Part shown: positions 15,697-45,234 of the stretch, piece by piece
Layout of the letters: every line of letters starts with the position of its first letter
Numbering within the stretch: the first letter of the stretch is position 1
DNA from: Eleginops maclovinus
Lineage: Eukaryota; Chordata; Actinopteri; Perciformes; Eleginopidae
Assembly (NCBI RefSeq): GCF_036324505.1
Contig: NC_086364.1
Span: forward strand, 17,856,648-17,920,647
Length of the DNA: 64,000 bases
Reading direction: 5' to 3'
Made by a program: the position numbers and the translations under genes
The notes under the pieces: model-generated
What the model was told of the DNA's origin: nothing
Database searches by the model: none
What the model saw: the letters and a program-made list of their open reading frames with translations, nothing else

Positions 15697-18251
15697 AGGA
15701 AAATGATTTCAGCATCCCCCCCCACACTGACGTTGGACCAAATGAAATTAAACCTTTCTCGCCACGTCTCTTTGACCACTGCTCTCTGTATCATGTTAAA
15801 AATGTAACTTATAAGCCCACGGTACAATAAACCCATCACCTTTCTGATGAGGATGATGTCAGCACTCTGAAACCACACTACCTGCAGATAACTAGTGTTT
15901 GGAAATGAGCTTCTATTACTGACCGCCTATTTGTTGTGAGCATTTCTATACATGTGCCTCTGCTCCAGTCAAAGGAATAAACAGGCTTACACCACTTTAA
16001 GGTATTTAAACATTTGCAAGATTATTTATAATATTTCTTTATCAGATGAATAGTATTTTAGTTATACGACGTATAGCACTGGTTTACAAGAGTCGACTTT
16101 GTACGAGTTTTTGAAAACTTCCACCAGCATTTTATACAGTCCTATGGGATCATGAAGAAACGGTTATTCCAGTTAGCATCATGAATGTCTGTTAGTTACT
16201 CTGTAGAATATTCAATTATAGGCACAACTGTTATTAAATTAAATGTCCAGGACTTCAACATTTTCCCACTGATGAAACCAACTTTTTGTATTTTGCATTG
16301 TGACCATGTTTGAATTACTAATGACTTAAATAAAACACTGTTCATAATATGTGGCGATGATGCTCTTTCTTGAGTTCACATTCTGTTCTTTCTTTGAAAC
16401 AAGAAATTTCATCTTTGCAATTGTTACTTTTCTTTTTGTCAACTCCTTGACTTTAAGGTCAGAGTAAAGTTTCGAAGGCCTAAAGATGACGTGTTTTCTC
16501 TGCTTTTGTTTGGACTTTTTCTCGCCACACCCGGTTTCACTGCACACTGATAAAGCACAGACAGGATGCATGCCCTCTCACTGTAGATAGCAGATGTCTA
16601 CATGAAGAAATGAAAACCAAAGAGTGGCATTTAGTGTTAAGAGGGTTAGAAAGTCACAGTTTCGACCACAAGGTGTAGCTGTAAGAATTTGGCTGAAATC
16701 ACAGCTCGCTCTTTAAGGCTTAACCTGTGTGGCTTCTTATTTGGAATATTCAGTCATTCTTTTTTTTATTGATTCAAAAGCAAACAGGAAACTATAAACC
16801 CTGTCCATGCCTTTGTCAAGCAAAGGAAACAGGTGGGGAAAGACTGTTGCTAATGAAACACAGTTTCCCTGTTTCAAGGTTAATATCACACTTGTTTTTT
16901 AAACATCTGAATTTTTTTACTTGACAATGTTCAACAGATAAAGTTCATTAATCACTTAAATTGTCATTGGATTATTCAGCGACTCAGGACAGGGGGGAAT
17001 AAGCGCTAACTAAAACTTAACTCCATTTTATGTAACAAATGTAAGTTTATGTTGCATGAATATCATTAATCATTTGGCACGATTTTCATAATGCACATAT
17101 ATAACACGCTAACCTTTCCTGTATAAAGGACACAGAGGACCTCATCATATCAGCACACTGTATGAAAAGTGACCTACTTGTTCAAGCTGATAACACAGCC
17201 AGTTTTGCACTTTACACTTGCAACTAGCACCCAGGGAGGTAGAGAGCAGGGATATCTTATGTGATGATCCTGATCAGCAGCGCCCTCCAACAAAAAGAAA
17301 GCTGTGCAGAGACCAGCCTGTTTACAATTGTAAATCTAGCCTTACACTCTTTAAGATAAAGAATCCATGTCTGAATTACCTGCAGAACCTTCTAAATAAT
17401 GTTCAAGTGCCCATACACTACTGCCTTAACATTAGTATTTTCCATTTGAGACAACACTTTAATCGCTCTCAAATTGGCAAAAGTGAGGAAGCAAAACCAA
17501 AGAAGGCTGACTTATTGTGACAGTATTATTTTTCCAAAAAATGATTCTCTTTGATTTGAAAGGTTTTTGTCATCTTTCAAGTAGCTGGGAAAGTTATACA
17601 CTATTATCGGTATTTAAAAAAGGTTAACATCTTCCCAATGTCACCAGAGTATCATCATTTAGAGAGGGGGAAAACTGCTATTTCAGCAATTACTCCCCTG
17701 TTGTTACTTTAGATTATTAAAGACATTTTTTAAGGAGTACATTAAGATATGATAGATATATTAAGATTATGATATACAAATGGTAATTTAATGAGTAAAG
17801 TATCCCTTTAATACAGTGCTTGTGTAAATGTACTCAGTAACAGTCCTCCTCTGCCTTTTTGTGACAGAGAGCCAAGGAAGATGCTCCAGTGACCTCCAGT
17901 GGTCAGCACAGTGGCCATGATGGCTACATACATACATTAATGTCCGGGGTGTGGCAGTCACTTAAGAAACCTGTGGCCATGTTTCTTGGTATTCTGAAAT
18001 CCTGAAATCCTGAAAACAGTCAAATGAGAGGGCACAGCAAACAGGGAAAGGCTCTTGAGAACAGGAAGGAGGTTGACGTTATTTCCGCAGGCTTTGGACC
18101 GGGGAAAGTTGTTTCCTGAAGTTGACACTGGTGATCATTTCCACACCTAAGCTCTGGAGCTTCTTGTACAAAAATGTCTCCGACAGGTTTTTTGCATTTT
18201 TGGTAATAGTCGTCTTGATCCCTCGCCAGATTGACTCTGTCTGAGGAAAAC
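15697..18251. other. 3' UTR of GTPase gene and intergenic region
   Basis: Polyadenylation signals AATAAA for the plus-strand GTPase gene occur at 15826-15831, 15976-15981 and 16329-16334, so a 3' UTR of roughly 150-650 nt is plausible. The remaining sequence to the rabep2 start is AT-rich without recognisable coding sequence. The part from 18000 probably holds the rabep2 promoter and 5' UTR. Confidence 0.45.
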
Positions 18252-21200
18252 ATGAGCTCCAGGAGTGAACAAGACTCGGGTAAATAAACACTTTAATCTG
18301 CTTTACTCCTAACAGGATTGTCTGGGAGGGAATACCGATCTCTTCAAAGCTTGGTTTTTATTCGAAAAAACGTTTACGTATTGCTTGTCTTCACTGTGAG
18401 AGAAACCTGTTGAATGCGAAGCTACACCGGTCAGTTAACCGACAAACGGCCCGTTAGCATCTCTGACCATAGGAATGAACGGGGGATGCTAGCCGCAAGC
18501 TAACACTTTAGCTTAATTTGTATCCACACTGGACCTCCTGTAGCTTAAACCCAGTGGTGTGAGGTTACTGAGTACATTTACTCAAGTTTTGAGATACTTG
18601 TACTTTACTTGAGTATTTCAATGTTTTGCTACTTTGTACTTCTACCTCACTACAATTCAGAGGTAAATAGCCTACTGTACTTTTACTCCACTACATTTGT
18701 CTTGCGTTACTGTGCAGGTTTTGACTAATGATGTGCAATATAATCACTACTTAAATTCATTTGGTTCCACCTTGACTAAATCCACAAGCTACCTTACAGT
18801 GTAGGCTACAAAGCTGTTAACATGAGTTCCACGTTTACCAGCTCTGATAACAATTCATGCATCAATAATGACAATGGGCCAATCTGCCCAACGAGTACTT
18901 TTACTTTCGGTACTTTAAGTATATTTAGATGCCAATACTTTTGTATTTTTACTTGAGTAGCCTAACATTTTCAGTGCTGGACTTTTATTCTTAACACAGT
19001 ATTCCTGCACACTTCTACTTTTGCGCAAGTACAAGATCTGAGTACTTCTCCCACCTCTGCTTAAACCACAATATGTCTACTATCTGTTTCACTTCTTTAT
19101 TTGATATTATCATAGATATGTGACTACTGTACCTAGTCATATATTTAACAACATATTAATGTATAGGTCTGCTGCTTTTTGAGACATAATCCTTCAGCAG
19201 CAGTGTACATTAGCACCTTAATGTCCCTGGGAATGCTAAATCCACCAACTTACTTAAACTTCTTATAAAGTTTTCTAAAACGAGCAGAAACATTTGTAGT
19301 TCTTCTTTAGCAACATAAGTAAAGGAAGTATAAAGAATGCTGTGTGTGCTGCTGTCTTATTAATACAAATAATGACAGCAGCTGTTAATAAAACCTAATG
19401 TATGGACGTCCTGACAGCTCTTACATCAGGTTTATTCAAACGTCAATAATGCTAAATTATTTGAAATATGTGAGGTAACTTTTCCATTTGTGCATGAAAA
19501 GAATATTTTTAAAAGAAATGAGAAACATATATAAGACTACAGATACACACGTAAGATCAGCGTTGGATTATGTGGGACTTTGCCCTAAATGTATTTACTC
19601 ATTAACTCAATCATTACAAGATAGGGTATACTCTCCTAATTGATCCCCCAGTGAACTAAACAATAAAATCAATTGGTCGTGTTCCCTGTCAAACACTTAA
19701 ACAATGAAGGGTTCCGTCATTTATGGCATATGAAATTGTTAGTCAAAATACTCATAAACACTACTGCATGACTCTATTTAAAGGATTTTTTTGCATCTTC
19801 TTCAGACAGCTTTGTCTAACTTCCAGTTGCTCTCCTAACAATGATGACATAAATGCTTCGTAGTCTTACAAAACCACACACAATATGCTGCTCTGCACGT
19901 TTCTAACATATGGATTAGAGACATCACGTGAGTGTTCTTCTTATCTTGTAGTAAGGTATCTATAGGTCTTGTGTGGTTACTTATAATGCAGATTAATTAA
20001 CAACCTCTTTATGGTTTTTCAGAGGCGAGCCTGCAGGCCCAGCTAGCCGAGTGCCGAGCTCAGGTGGAGCACTGGCAGGGCGTGGCGACGATCTGCGAGC
20101 TGAGCAAACAGGAGGAACTGGCAGAGCTGCAGAAACAATGTGATCAAGAGATCCAGTCTCTGCAGGAGGCTCTCAGAGGTGTGTGTGTGTGCGTGCGTGC
20201 GTGCGTGTGTGCGTGCGTGCGTGCGTGTACATTGTTACACTGGCTTGAGAAGCACAGTGTATGTGCACGTTGTTTAATTTCACGTAACAAGATGTTAGGA
20301 GAAAGACATTCTTAGTAGTTATGGTTGGGGTTGGATACTGATAAAAAATATGAATATTTAAGATGTTGATTATACAGAGGTGCTGTTCCATATTTTCACA
20401 ATACATTTTATTTAAAAAAATAGTGGCACTAGAGGTTTTTAGTTTTAGTTTCCTGTGCTTAAGTATTAGCTGGGTAAGTTCTGCTCCTTCTTTTATAACA
20501 ATGAAAGTTTGTTATATTGTTAACCCTCTATGGGACTAATTAAGGAAATTAACTAAAAAAATTTAATGACCTTTGATTTTAAGTGTATTAAGGCCTAAAA
20601 TAAATTTCCTATGCTCACTTTCCCAAATTGACCTTTGACCTTTATTTTGGGGTATCGTCATTTATAAATGACTTTGTCCCATTCGGGTATATATTTTTCC
20701 ATGATTTCTTAATGTAAAAAACAATTGATTAAATAACAATGGCTTCATTATCCATGAACACATTTTATTGATAAAACACTTAAAAAATTTCATTTCAGAA
20801 TGATTCTTGAACCATAATAATTAAAAAGATATATGCAAATTTGTCCCATTAGTTATGAAACTGAACCAGGCAGTTCTTTTTTGGTGTGAAGCACAGGTGA
20901 ACGTTGTATGCCATACCCTTGGAGTCACAAAGCACATACACCTTGTAACCCCATTTGTGGGGCTTTTTGGGGTTATAGTTTTTCAAATAACTCTTCCCTT
21001 TGAATGGGATTATTTGCTCATCAACACAGAGATGCTCTGTCAAAGGGATGCTTTTCATAGTCTCAACTGTAAAGTCAAGAAATGGTCTGACCTTGAAGAG
21101 CCGATCTTGGCCTAGATTATGAGGGCCCTCCATAGTGTTGTCATTGAAATGGAGGTTGGCTTTGATCTGTTCCCATCTTCTCATTGGCATCACCTCAGCA

Positions 21201-24200
21201 ATTTTGTCAATGCGAGTGTGTGTCTGCCAGCACATGCGTTGTGCAGGTACACCATAAATGCCCATATGAAAGGCACAGCCAATGAACTGCTCCATCTCTT
21301 TCTCTGAACAATTCAGGGGTGCGTTCACATTGCTCTGTACAGAGTAGAGATTGGTCTGCTCTACAATGTGTTTGAAACACTCAGGGGAGAACATCTGCCT
21401 AAAATAATAGGTTGGGGAATGCACCCTTTCTGCTGTGGCCAGACGTATCTTCCAGGCAGGGACTGGGTAATGGGCACGGATCGCTGACTTCCACAACAAC
21501 CTACGGCCTATCCCTGGTTGAAGATCCTCCTCACTGCCTGGCTCCTCATTCTCATCCTGTCCTTCATCACTACCATCTCTCTCATTGTCGCTGTCTTCCT
21601 GTTGCTCATTTCTGGGCTCCACTCTCACAACTACCTCGTCCTCATCACTGCTGGCACTGTCCTCACTGCCCTCAGGAATAGGCATAGCTGTCCCTCTCAC
21701 TTTACCATAAAACTTGGAAACGTCCTAAGAAAGACGTATGAATAAATAGTTTGACCCTGCATCACAACAGTCGAATCTCCATCACAACAATAGAAACCAT
21801 TAGGAACATTTCTTTCCCTTAATGGGACTTTGTCATTTATACATGACATGCACTTTTTTAACTGTTTTGAAGAAGGATTTGTAGATTTCCTTACATGAAA
21901 TGACTAAAATAGTAAAACAACTGTTAGGCTATTTAGTAATATTTTTTTATTGGTGATTTATGTGTGTTTTATAGCTTAAAAATGGACTTACCATGATGCT
22001 ACTTGTGCATGTGACCTAACATGTGCTCTTGTCTCCTGTACTTCCTTGTAACTTCCTTGTTGTCATGACATTATATAATCTTTGATTTTATTGGTTAGAA
22101 GGGATGTTAGGTGACACATTAAAGGTGCAATATGATTGGTTAGAGGCTTGTGTTATTTTTTAAAGCTGTTTTTTGAAGCGTCATTTATAAATGACGAAGT
22201 CCCATAGAGGGTTAAAACTTTAGTCAAATAAAACATAATGAATTCTGAAATTCAGCTGCACTAGTATTGTGGAGTTATTTTGGTGGCAAACTGGATATTG
22301 TTCACTTGATGAGATTAATAAGTCCTTACTTTATGGTCCTTCTGTGTGTGCAGAGACAGCTGCGCAGTATGAAGCCAGGCTCTCAGTCCTCCAGTCTCAG
22401 TCTGGAGAGTGGAGGAGAGCCAGCGGGCAGAGCATGGTCAGTATTTCACTTTGTGTGTTTTTCCAAAAATTGTTTCCATATGTTCTTGACTTAATACAAG
22501 CATTTGTTTTACTCGCCTGTTAGATCAGTGGAAGGAAAGGCAATAATGAATCTTCATCATCGCTCACCAACAGCCTGTCTGAGGCGGTGGCGGTGGAGCG
22601 GAGGCAAAACCAGCCGGCAGATCTCGAGACGTCGACGGAGGGAGAAGGGACGCCTCCTACGTCAGAAGCGTATTTTTCTCTGCGGCACTGCGACTCGGCC
22701 TCGCTGTCCTCCTTCTCCCTAGACACGCCCTCTCTGCCCAGGAAGCTCCACGCTCAGGAGGACACCGACTCTCTGGTCTCCACGGGAACCCTGGTTCCTG
22801 AAGCCATCTACCTGCCGCCCGCCGGACACCGACTGGTCACTCTCGGAGACTGGGACGCTCTCAATGCTCAGGTACTGATTCAAAATGATGATACTGAATG
22901 GCAGGTTTTATACTTTTATGAAACAAAATCCGTCATGTCACTCTATAGCAATAGAGAAAGCCTCCTTACAATCCTTTTAATTAACTGTTTAATTCATACA
23001 GTATGACCAAAAGCTTTGATTAGTTAAGGAATATTAGTATATCGACAGAGAAAACCACTGCAAACTACTTTCATTATCGATTAATTAATAAAGTACATTT
23101 CTGCTGCCTTTTTAAATAATGGAGATTTCCTACTTTTTCCTTATTTATCTGAACATGTTTAGGTTTAGGACTGACAAAACAAAGACATTTAAAGATCTTG
23201 TATTTTAAAATACTGGGTTCTTCCCTATTTTCTAACATTTTATAAACCAGAAATGTTGATTAATCTAAATTATAAAGAGTAGAGTAATGGAAATAACTAA
23301 TGAAAATAATAGTTATTGGTCGTCCTAACAGAAGAACGAGTATATAGTGTATTGAGGCTGTTGTGTGTGTGTGGTGCAGGTGTCGGAGCTGCGAGGCGAG
23401 GTGAGTCAGCTGCAGGAGGAGAAGGAGGAGCTGGAGAGAGAGCTGGACACACAAACCAACAAAACACACAAACAGGTGAGCAGCATGCAGCGTACATTCA
23501 GTGGGAGTGGATATTATGTGCTGGTTTAGTCACATGGTCATTTGTGTGTGTGTTCAGGTGTCAATGCTCCAGGCTCAGGTCCACACCTCAGAGGCCCTCC
23601 TCCAGGATCTGCAGAAATCTTTCAGCCAATCACAGAGCGCCGTCCAGAGTCGGCTGGTGAGTGAAGCCGGTGCTCCCGAGTGTGAATGCTTTCTTGCTGA
23701 GTTGAATAGATAAAACAAACATGTCTGTCAAACTTTTCCTTTGTGGTTTTGGCACAGTGAGGATGCCACGCACGCACAGGCTCTTACATTTAGTTTTTGC
23801 CATAAAGGTGTAACCCAGGTGCTTGAAGACTGGCTTACAGAGGTCAAACTAAAGTTCTCACTTGATTCCTAGTGCTGTACCAAAAAGATCAGGTTTGATT
23901 AACATGTTATTCAGTACGAGCAAGTGTTTGAATCTGCACCTGTGTGTCCAGGCAGAGTTGTCCCTCTCCCAGAGGAAGGTTTGCACCGAGCTGTCCCGAC
24001 TCAAAGGAGAGGAGGTGGAGGATGAGCCAGACTCCTTCCCTGCAACACTGCAGGTAAAACTGCTGGTTCTGTATTTACAGTATGTAAACTCAAGGAAAAG
24101 TCACTGAAAGTCTAGTTTTTGTTCTATACTGATCTTTAAATAATCTATTCATCATTCAAATGTAGATAATTGAGAAAACAGTGATTAAAAGTTTCTCATA

Positions 24201-25941
24201 GCAATAAAAATTGGAACAAAACTGGAAAACAGTTTGTTTATGTAACCTCCTTTTAGTCAGCTGCTACCTTTCGTCATTACTTACGTCTTATGATGACTGA
24301 GAGTTAAACTAAGTGGCTCACAGATTTACCTATTTATCCTAAAATGTGTTTCGGTCAACTTTCACCGGTGGCTGTTGAATCTTGTAACCAAGTTTGCAAT
24401 AATCCGGAAGTATCCTGACCATCCGTTGGTCATTTAAAATGTTTATTTGCTTCTTTTTAACTTGAAAAGTTTTACTGTGGTCAAATACAATTTGTGCTTT
24501 GACCACGTAATGAATGGTTATGGTGCAGCTTTATAGCAGACACTCGGTGTGTGTGTGGGTGGGTGTGTGCTGACTGTTGACCTCTGACCTGCAGGGTGCG
24601 CACTGTGAGGAGCGTCTTCGCATCGAGATTGTGAACCTCCGGGATCAGCTGGATACCCGCACAGAGGAGAACGGTCTGTGGATCATCGGTATTTATTTTG
24701 TTGTCTCAACACTCGCTGTCTTGACTCTAAAATATGTTTCATTCTCTCCTCCTGTCTGCACCAATTGGCACCTCCGATCCTCAGAAGTTTTAGAAGGTGA
24801 GTGAACAGCTTATTATTACTCTGGTAACCTAATTATAGGATGTTATTTCCACTTTAAACTTTAATACGTACAGTTTTGAAACCGTTAGAACTGATGTTCA
24901 ATCTGAGGGCCAATGTGTGATAACCAGGAGTTTTTGTTTTAGTATTAATGGTGTGCGTGTGTGTGTGTGTGTGCAGTGCGTCTGTCCAGTCTGAAGACAG
25001 AGACAGAGAGGATCTCTGCTCAGAAGGATCAGCTGCAGGCCGAGCTGCTGTCCTGCTGCACCGAGCTGGAGGCCCTGCGGGTGGCGCTGTCTCACGTGCA
25101 GAGCACCTGCAAGGCCCTCAGCAATGACAAAGTGAGTCTGCCTTTCAACTCTGTGGTAATGTTGAGGCTATGAGTTGGCCAAGTTACACGTTTTCAAACC
25201 GTTTCCTTTATTTGTCTGTTTCCTGTGTCCGTCAGGCGGCGCTGCAGCAGCAGTGTCTGGAGCTGCGCAGTCAGGTGATCAGTATGCGCAGCCAGGTGGA
25301 CACCAGCCAGACGGTTCAGAGAGACTTCGTGCAGCTCTCTCAGTCCCTGCAGGTGAGGAGCACCGGACCTTTGTTTACTTTAGTGAAGGGAACAAATCCT
25401 GAGTGTAAAGAAGAAACATACAACATATTTGTTTAAACATAATCTTTTAAAGTAAAACATTTTCAATAATAAAATAGGAGTAACATTTTTATATCAAGAT
25501 AAGTCAAAGTAAAAAAGTTCAATAAGAAGATCGAATAAAAAAAGAATATAAAAAGCCATAAATTAACATAAAACGTTTAGTAAAAAAGGGGTAACTAGAA
25601 TTTAAATTGAATTAAATACAAATATTTGGATAAACATTTGAAGTTAAATTAAAAATGTGCAATAGGAAGTCAAAAGAGAAAATGAAAATATTTATATAAA
25701 GATGAGAAGTTAAAGTCAATGTCTTCTTTTCCTCTTCATCAGTTCTGTCTCTCACTGTAACAATTTAAATATCCCCTCTGAGGGACAATAAAAGGAATTC
25801 TGATTTCTATTCACTGGCCCGTGTCTGCTCCCTCAGATGAAGCTGGAGGTGATCCGGCAGGCGGAGACTCTGGAGCAGGTCAGAGAGATCCTGGAGGATG
25901 GAGTGAGGGAAGCTGCTTCCTCTCCTGCAGACGCCTCGTGA
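18252..25941 (+). CDS. rabep2: Rabaptin-2, Rab GTPase-binding effector
   Basis: Coiled-coil endosomal effector of Rab5 that also takes part in membrane docking and fusion. Exons: 18252-18279, 20023-20178, 22354-22436, 22524-22871, 23380-23475, 23558-23656, 23952-24053, 24595-24673, 24785-24796 (12 nt), 24977-25131, 25236-25352 and 25837-25941. Frame is open for 459 aa; human RABEP2 is about 569. RABEP2-specific phrases include DSASLSSFSL, LVSTGTLVPEAIYLPPAGH, ERLRIEIVNLRDQL and VQRDFVQLSQSLQMKLEVIR. Long heptad-rich segments flank a low-complexity Ser/Glu/Pro middle (exon 4), as in rabaptins. The C-terminal coiled coil corresponds to the Rab5-binding end. Exon 1 codes only nine residues plus one base (MSSRSEQDS); it was chosen because its donor phase exactly completes the Glu codon at exon 2, but the N-terminus is the least certain part. 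AATAAA lies at 26659-26664. Confidence 0.92.
18552..19059. mobile_element. hAT-type MITE with 8-bp target duplication
   Basis: A 508-bp non-coding element in rabep2 intron 1. It begins CAGTGGTG and ends CACCTCTG, imperfect inverted ends of the CAG...CTG hAT type. It is flanked on both sides by the same 8 bp, CTTAAACC (18544-18551 and 19060-19067), an exact target-site duplication. The interior is the teleost-typical phrase rich in AGTACATTTACTCAAGT and TACTTGTACTTTACTTGAGT. Confidence 0.85.
20179..20230. repeat. GT/GC microsatellite at rabep2 exon 2 donor
   Basis: Mixed (GT)n and (GTGC)n tract that begins at the donor dinucleotide of rabep2 exon 2, so the first intron bases are themselves part of the repeat (G|GTGTGTGTG). 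Confidence 0.85.
20520..22215 (-). mobile_element. piggyBac-family element, internally deleted
   Basis: A 1.7-kb element in rabep2 intron 2. Both ends show the TTAA target site (20520-20523 and 22212-22215) followed inward by a perfect 14-bp inverted repeat CCCTCTATGGGACT / AGTCCCATAGAGGG. Subterminal copies of GTCATTTATAAATGAC lie near both ends. It carries the 5' part of a piggyBac transposase on the minus strand (separate entry). TTAA duplication plus protein text make the family assignment firm. The element opposes the host gene. Confidence 0.93.
20849..21700 (-). pseudogene. piggyBac transposase, C-terminally truncated
   Basis: An open frame of 283 aa. It has a long acidic N-terminus (residues 10-60, Glu/Asp/Ser-rich), then the piggyBac DDE domain start with FKHIVEQTNLYS, VPAQRMCWQTHTR and LCVDEQIIPFKG. 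Asp227 in that last motif corresponds to the first catalytic Asp. The frame ends soon after CDSKGMAYNVHLC, so the second and third catalytic Asp residues and the C-terminal cysteine-rich domain are absent. Full-length family members are around 550-600 aa. The loss is an internal deletion, because both element ends are intact. It cannot be catalytically complete. A dominant-negative or domesticated use is conceivable but unsupported. Confidence 0.9.
25440..25803 (+). repeat. AT-rich stretch ending in LINE 3' tail, rabep2 intron 11
   Basis: Very A-rich sequence ending in ATCCCCTCTGAGGGACAATA then AAAGGAATTCTGATTT. This matches the LINE-tail phrase also seen at 12520-12562. It stops about 30 bp before the exon 12 acceptor. 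The 5' limit is uncertain. Confidence 0.4.
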
Positions 25942-27572
25942 GCTTCAGAGAGTCACACTGGAACCAAAGAACAGAGACCAATAAGGACCAAATAACCATC
26001 ACCAGGAGAAACACTGTCGGGAGTTCTGGGACCTTTTTAGGATGGATATCCTGAAGAGACATTATTTTAGTTTCAGACGTGTTGAAGACTCGCACTGAGA
26101 CCAAAGCGAACCTTGAATGTTTTGGGGACACTCTAAGAACATTTGTAACATGCTTATTCCTTTACTAATACATATGGAAATGTATTTTCTGTTTGAACTG
26201 ACATGACTCCAAACACTCAACCAACACTTGATGTATTGTGAAGGCGGACCTCTAAAAGCAAAGGATCACAGTGCAATAATGAATAACGCTGATACTAAGT
26301 AGAAACTCTCCTAAATCAACTGCATTCCAGGTTTGATTTTAACTTTAAGCATTAATATGTTTCCTCTTTTAGCTTTACATGAATGCTCCTGTTGCCACAC
26401 AATCATAAAGGCTAATTTATGGTTGCGGATAAGGACAGAAGCCAAGCAAAAAAAACAAAAACCTATGAAGAAATGTGAATATGTAACATTTTGTCATCTT
26501 TTCTTTTAATACATATTGTAAGTATAAGATAGGCTGTCACTATCTTTCATAATGAAATATGATAAAGTTTCTCAACCCTGGGCTCAGCTTTTATTGCAGT
26601 TTCTTATTATGCAAAATACGTGTGACTGATATGCAAATGAGTCCTTACACTCTCATTTAATAAAATAGGGTTTAATGAACTTTCCATTTCACCTCTTGGG
26701 AAGTGGAAGCATGATCTTGAAATTCTAATACAAAATATAACTGGTGCTAATCAGGCTTGAACCTGAAAACCCCGCTGAAGAATGTAAATAGTGAACTTGA
26801 GAGAGATGATACAACTGAGTCTTTAAGTATTAGCATACAACTATACATGCATGTTTTATGTCACTTAAAGGTCCCCGATTATACTCTTTTCATCAATAAA
26901 TTAGAGGTCTCAGATATATACAAGCTGATGAAACTCCAAATAGATCATGACTGTAGCATCCCATAAACTCCTCTGTTTCAGCTCTGTTCCAAAAGTGCTG
27001 AGTCTGTAGCTTCAAATGCTAATGAGCTGCTGCTGGCCACGCCCATCTGAGTGATGATTGGTTTAAAAAAACACAATGGTGCTCTAGGAGGTGTTCAGGT
27101 GATAAGGTGGGCGGGTGGTAGCTTGGTTTGGCTAATGGTTGCACAACCCAAAAAAACATTGTGACATCACAAAGTGGCCGAAATCTGATCAGCTATCAAG
27201 ATGGATCAGAACAAAAAGAGAATATTTTTTCTGAAACTTTCTGAATCTCTTGACACAGAGGGGACACGTATGTATGCATAAAAGACATGAAGAAGTGGGT
27301 TTTGTATAAAAGATGGCCTTTAAATGTAGTTATAGCTGTATCCATCTCTTGTGCAGCAGCTGTCAGGAACCACAGTACATTCCTAAATGTGTGTTTCTGT
27401 TGACACCACACCACTTTGAGTTTTCAGATTTTTTTAACCACATTATTTATTTGTACATTACAGAACCTTGATTCGTTTCAGGAAATGTGGCATTAACAGC
27501 ATTATATACACTTAAAACCCAACAGAAAACACAGCACTGAAACCGAGTCGCACCTTTTCTTTAATACATATC
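25942..27572. other. Convergent 3' region, rabep2 / atp2a1
   Basis: rabep2 (plus) and atp2a1 (minus) end tail-to-tail. The plus-strand AATAAA at 26659-26664 suits rabep2. The 26868-27175 part looks like a dispersed fish repeat: it opens with AAAGGTCCCCGATTATACTC and contains GGCCACGCCCATCTGAGTGA. Its edges are not defined. No coding sequence is seen. Confidence 0.4.
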
Positions 27573-27578
27573 TTTATT
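27573..27578 (-). terminator. Polyadenylation signal for atp2a1
   Basis: AATAAA on the minus strand (TTTATT on plus), 235 nt downstream of the atp2a1 stop codon and the first clear signal after it. Cleavage would fall near 27550. Confidence 0.55.
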
Positions 27579-27812
27579 CTTTAAGAATAGAATCAACACA
27601 GAATAGTTTTAATAACTCTCACCTATATATTAACTTCAGTACATACACAGAAAAAATATTTTGCAGCTTTCTTTTGGTGTATTTTCAGATGGCTTTGTGT
27701 TTTTATTTTGTTTTCTTGCCACTAGATGTTTTGATCAGGTGACAGTCGGCAGGCTCTCCTCAGTGAGAGCGCTCTGCCGTTTCCTCTGCCCTGATTCTCT
27801 GTCGCACTGTCT

Positions 27813-44950
<17,138 letters not shown>

Positions 44951-45116
44951 TCAAGGAAGGAGAAGGGATAGAAAACACAGAAACATTCACATCAAGTCTG
45001 AGCGGCCCTGGTACTGAAAAGTTTAAAAACAAAGCAAAGCTCAAAAGTTCACCCACCACTTTGTTGAAGTGTGGGATTGGGATTAAAAACTGGCAACCCC
45101 CCTGCGTTCACACTGG

Positions 45117-45160
45117 CTCTCTCTCTACCCCCTCTCACTCTCTCTCTCTCTCTCTCTCTG
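45117..45160. repeat. (CT)n tract in probable atp2a1 5' region
   Basis: CT-rich low-complexity tract, GA on the atp2a1 strand. If transcription starts after the TATA-like box at 45228-45234, it lies in the 5' UTR. Confidence 0.8.
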
Positions 45161-45227
45161 GGCTGGTGCTTTCCTCTCGGAGCCCTGGACTGTCAGAAAG
45201 TGCAACCCGGCAAACTGTCCGGAAAAG

Positions 45228-45234
45228 TTTTATA
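45228..45234 (-). promoter_or_regulatory. TATA box candidate for atp2a1
   Basis: TATAAAA on the minus strand, 300 bp upstream of the atp2a1 start codon. It would place the start of transcription near 45200 with an unspliced leader of about 270 nt. TATA-driven promoters suit a strongly tissue-restricted muscle gene. The assignment is inference; a further upstream non-coding exon cannot be excluded. Confidence 0.45.

Noticed and set aside
21412..21745. Plus-strand open frames over the piggyBac transposase
   Set aside because: They are shadows of the minus-strand acidic N-terminus and show no family pattern.
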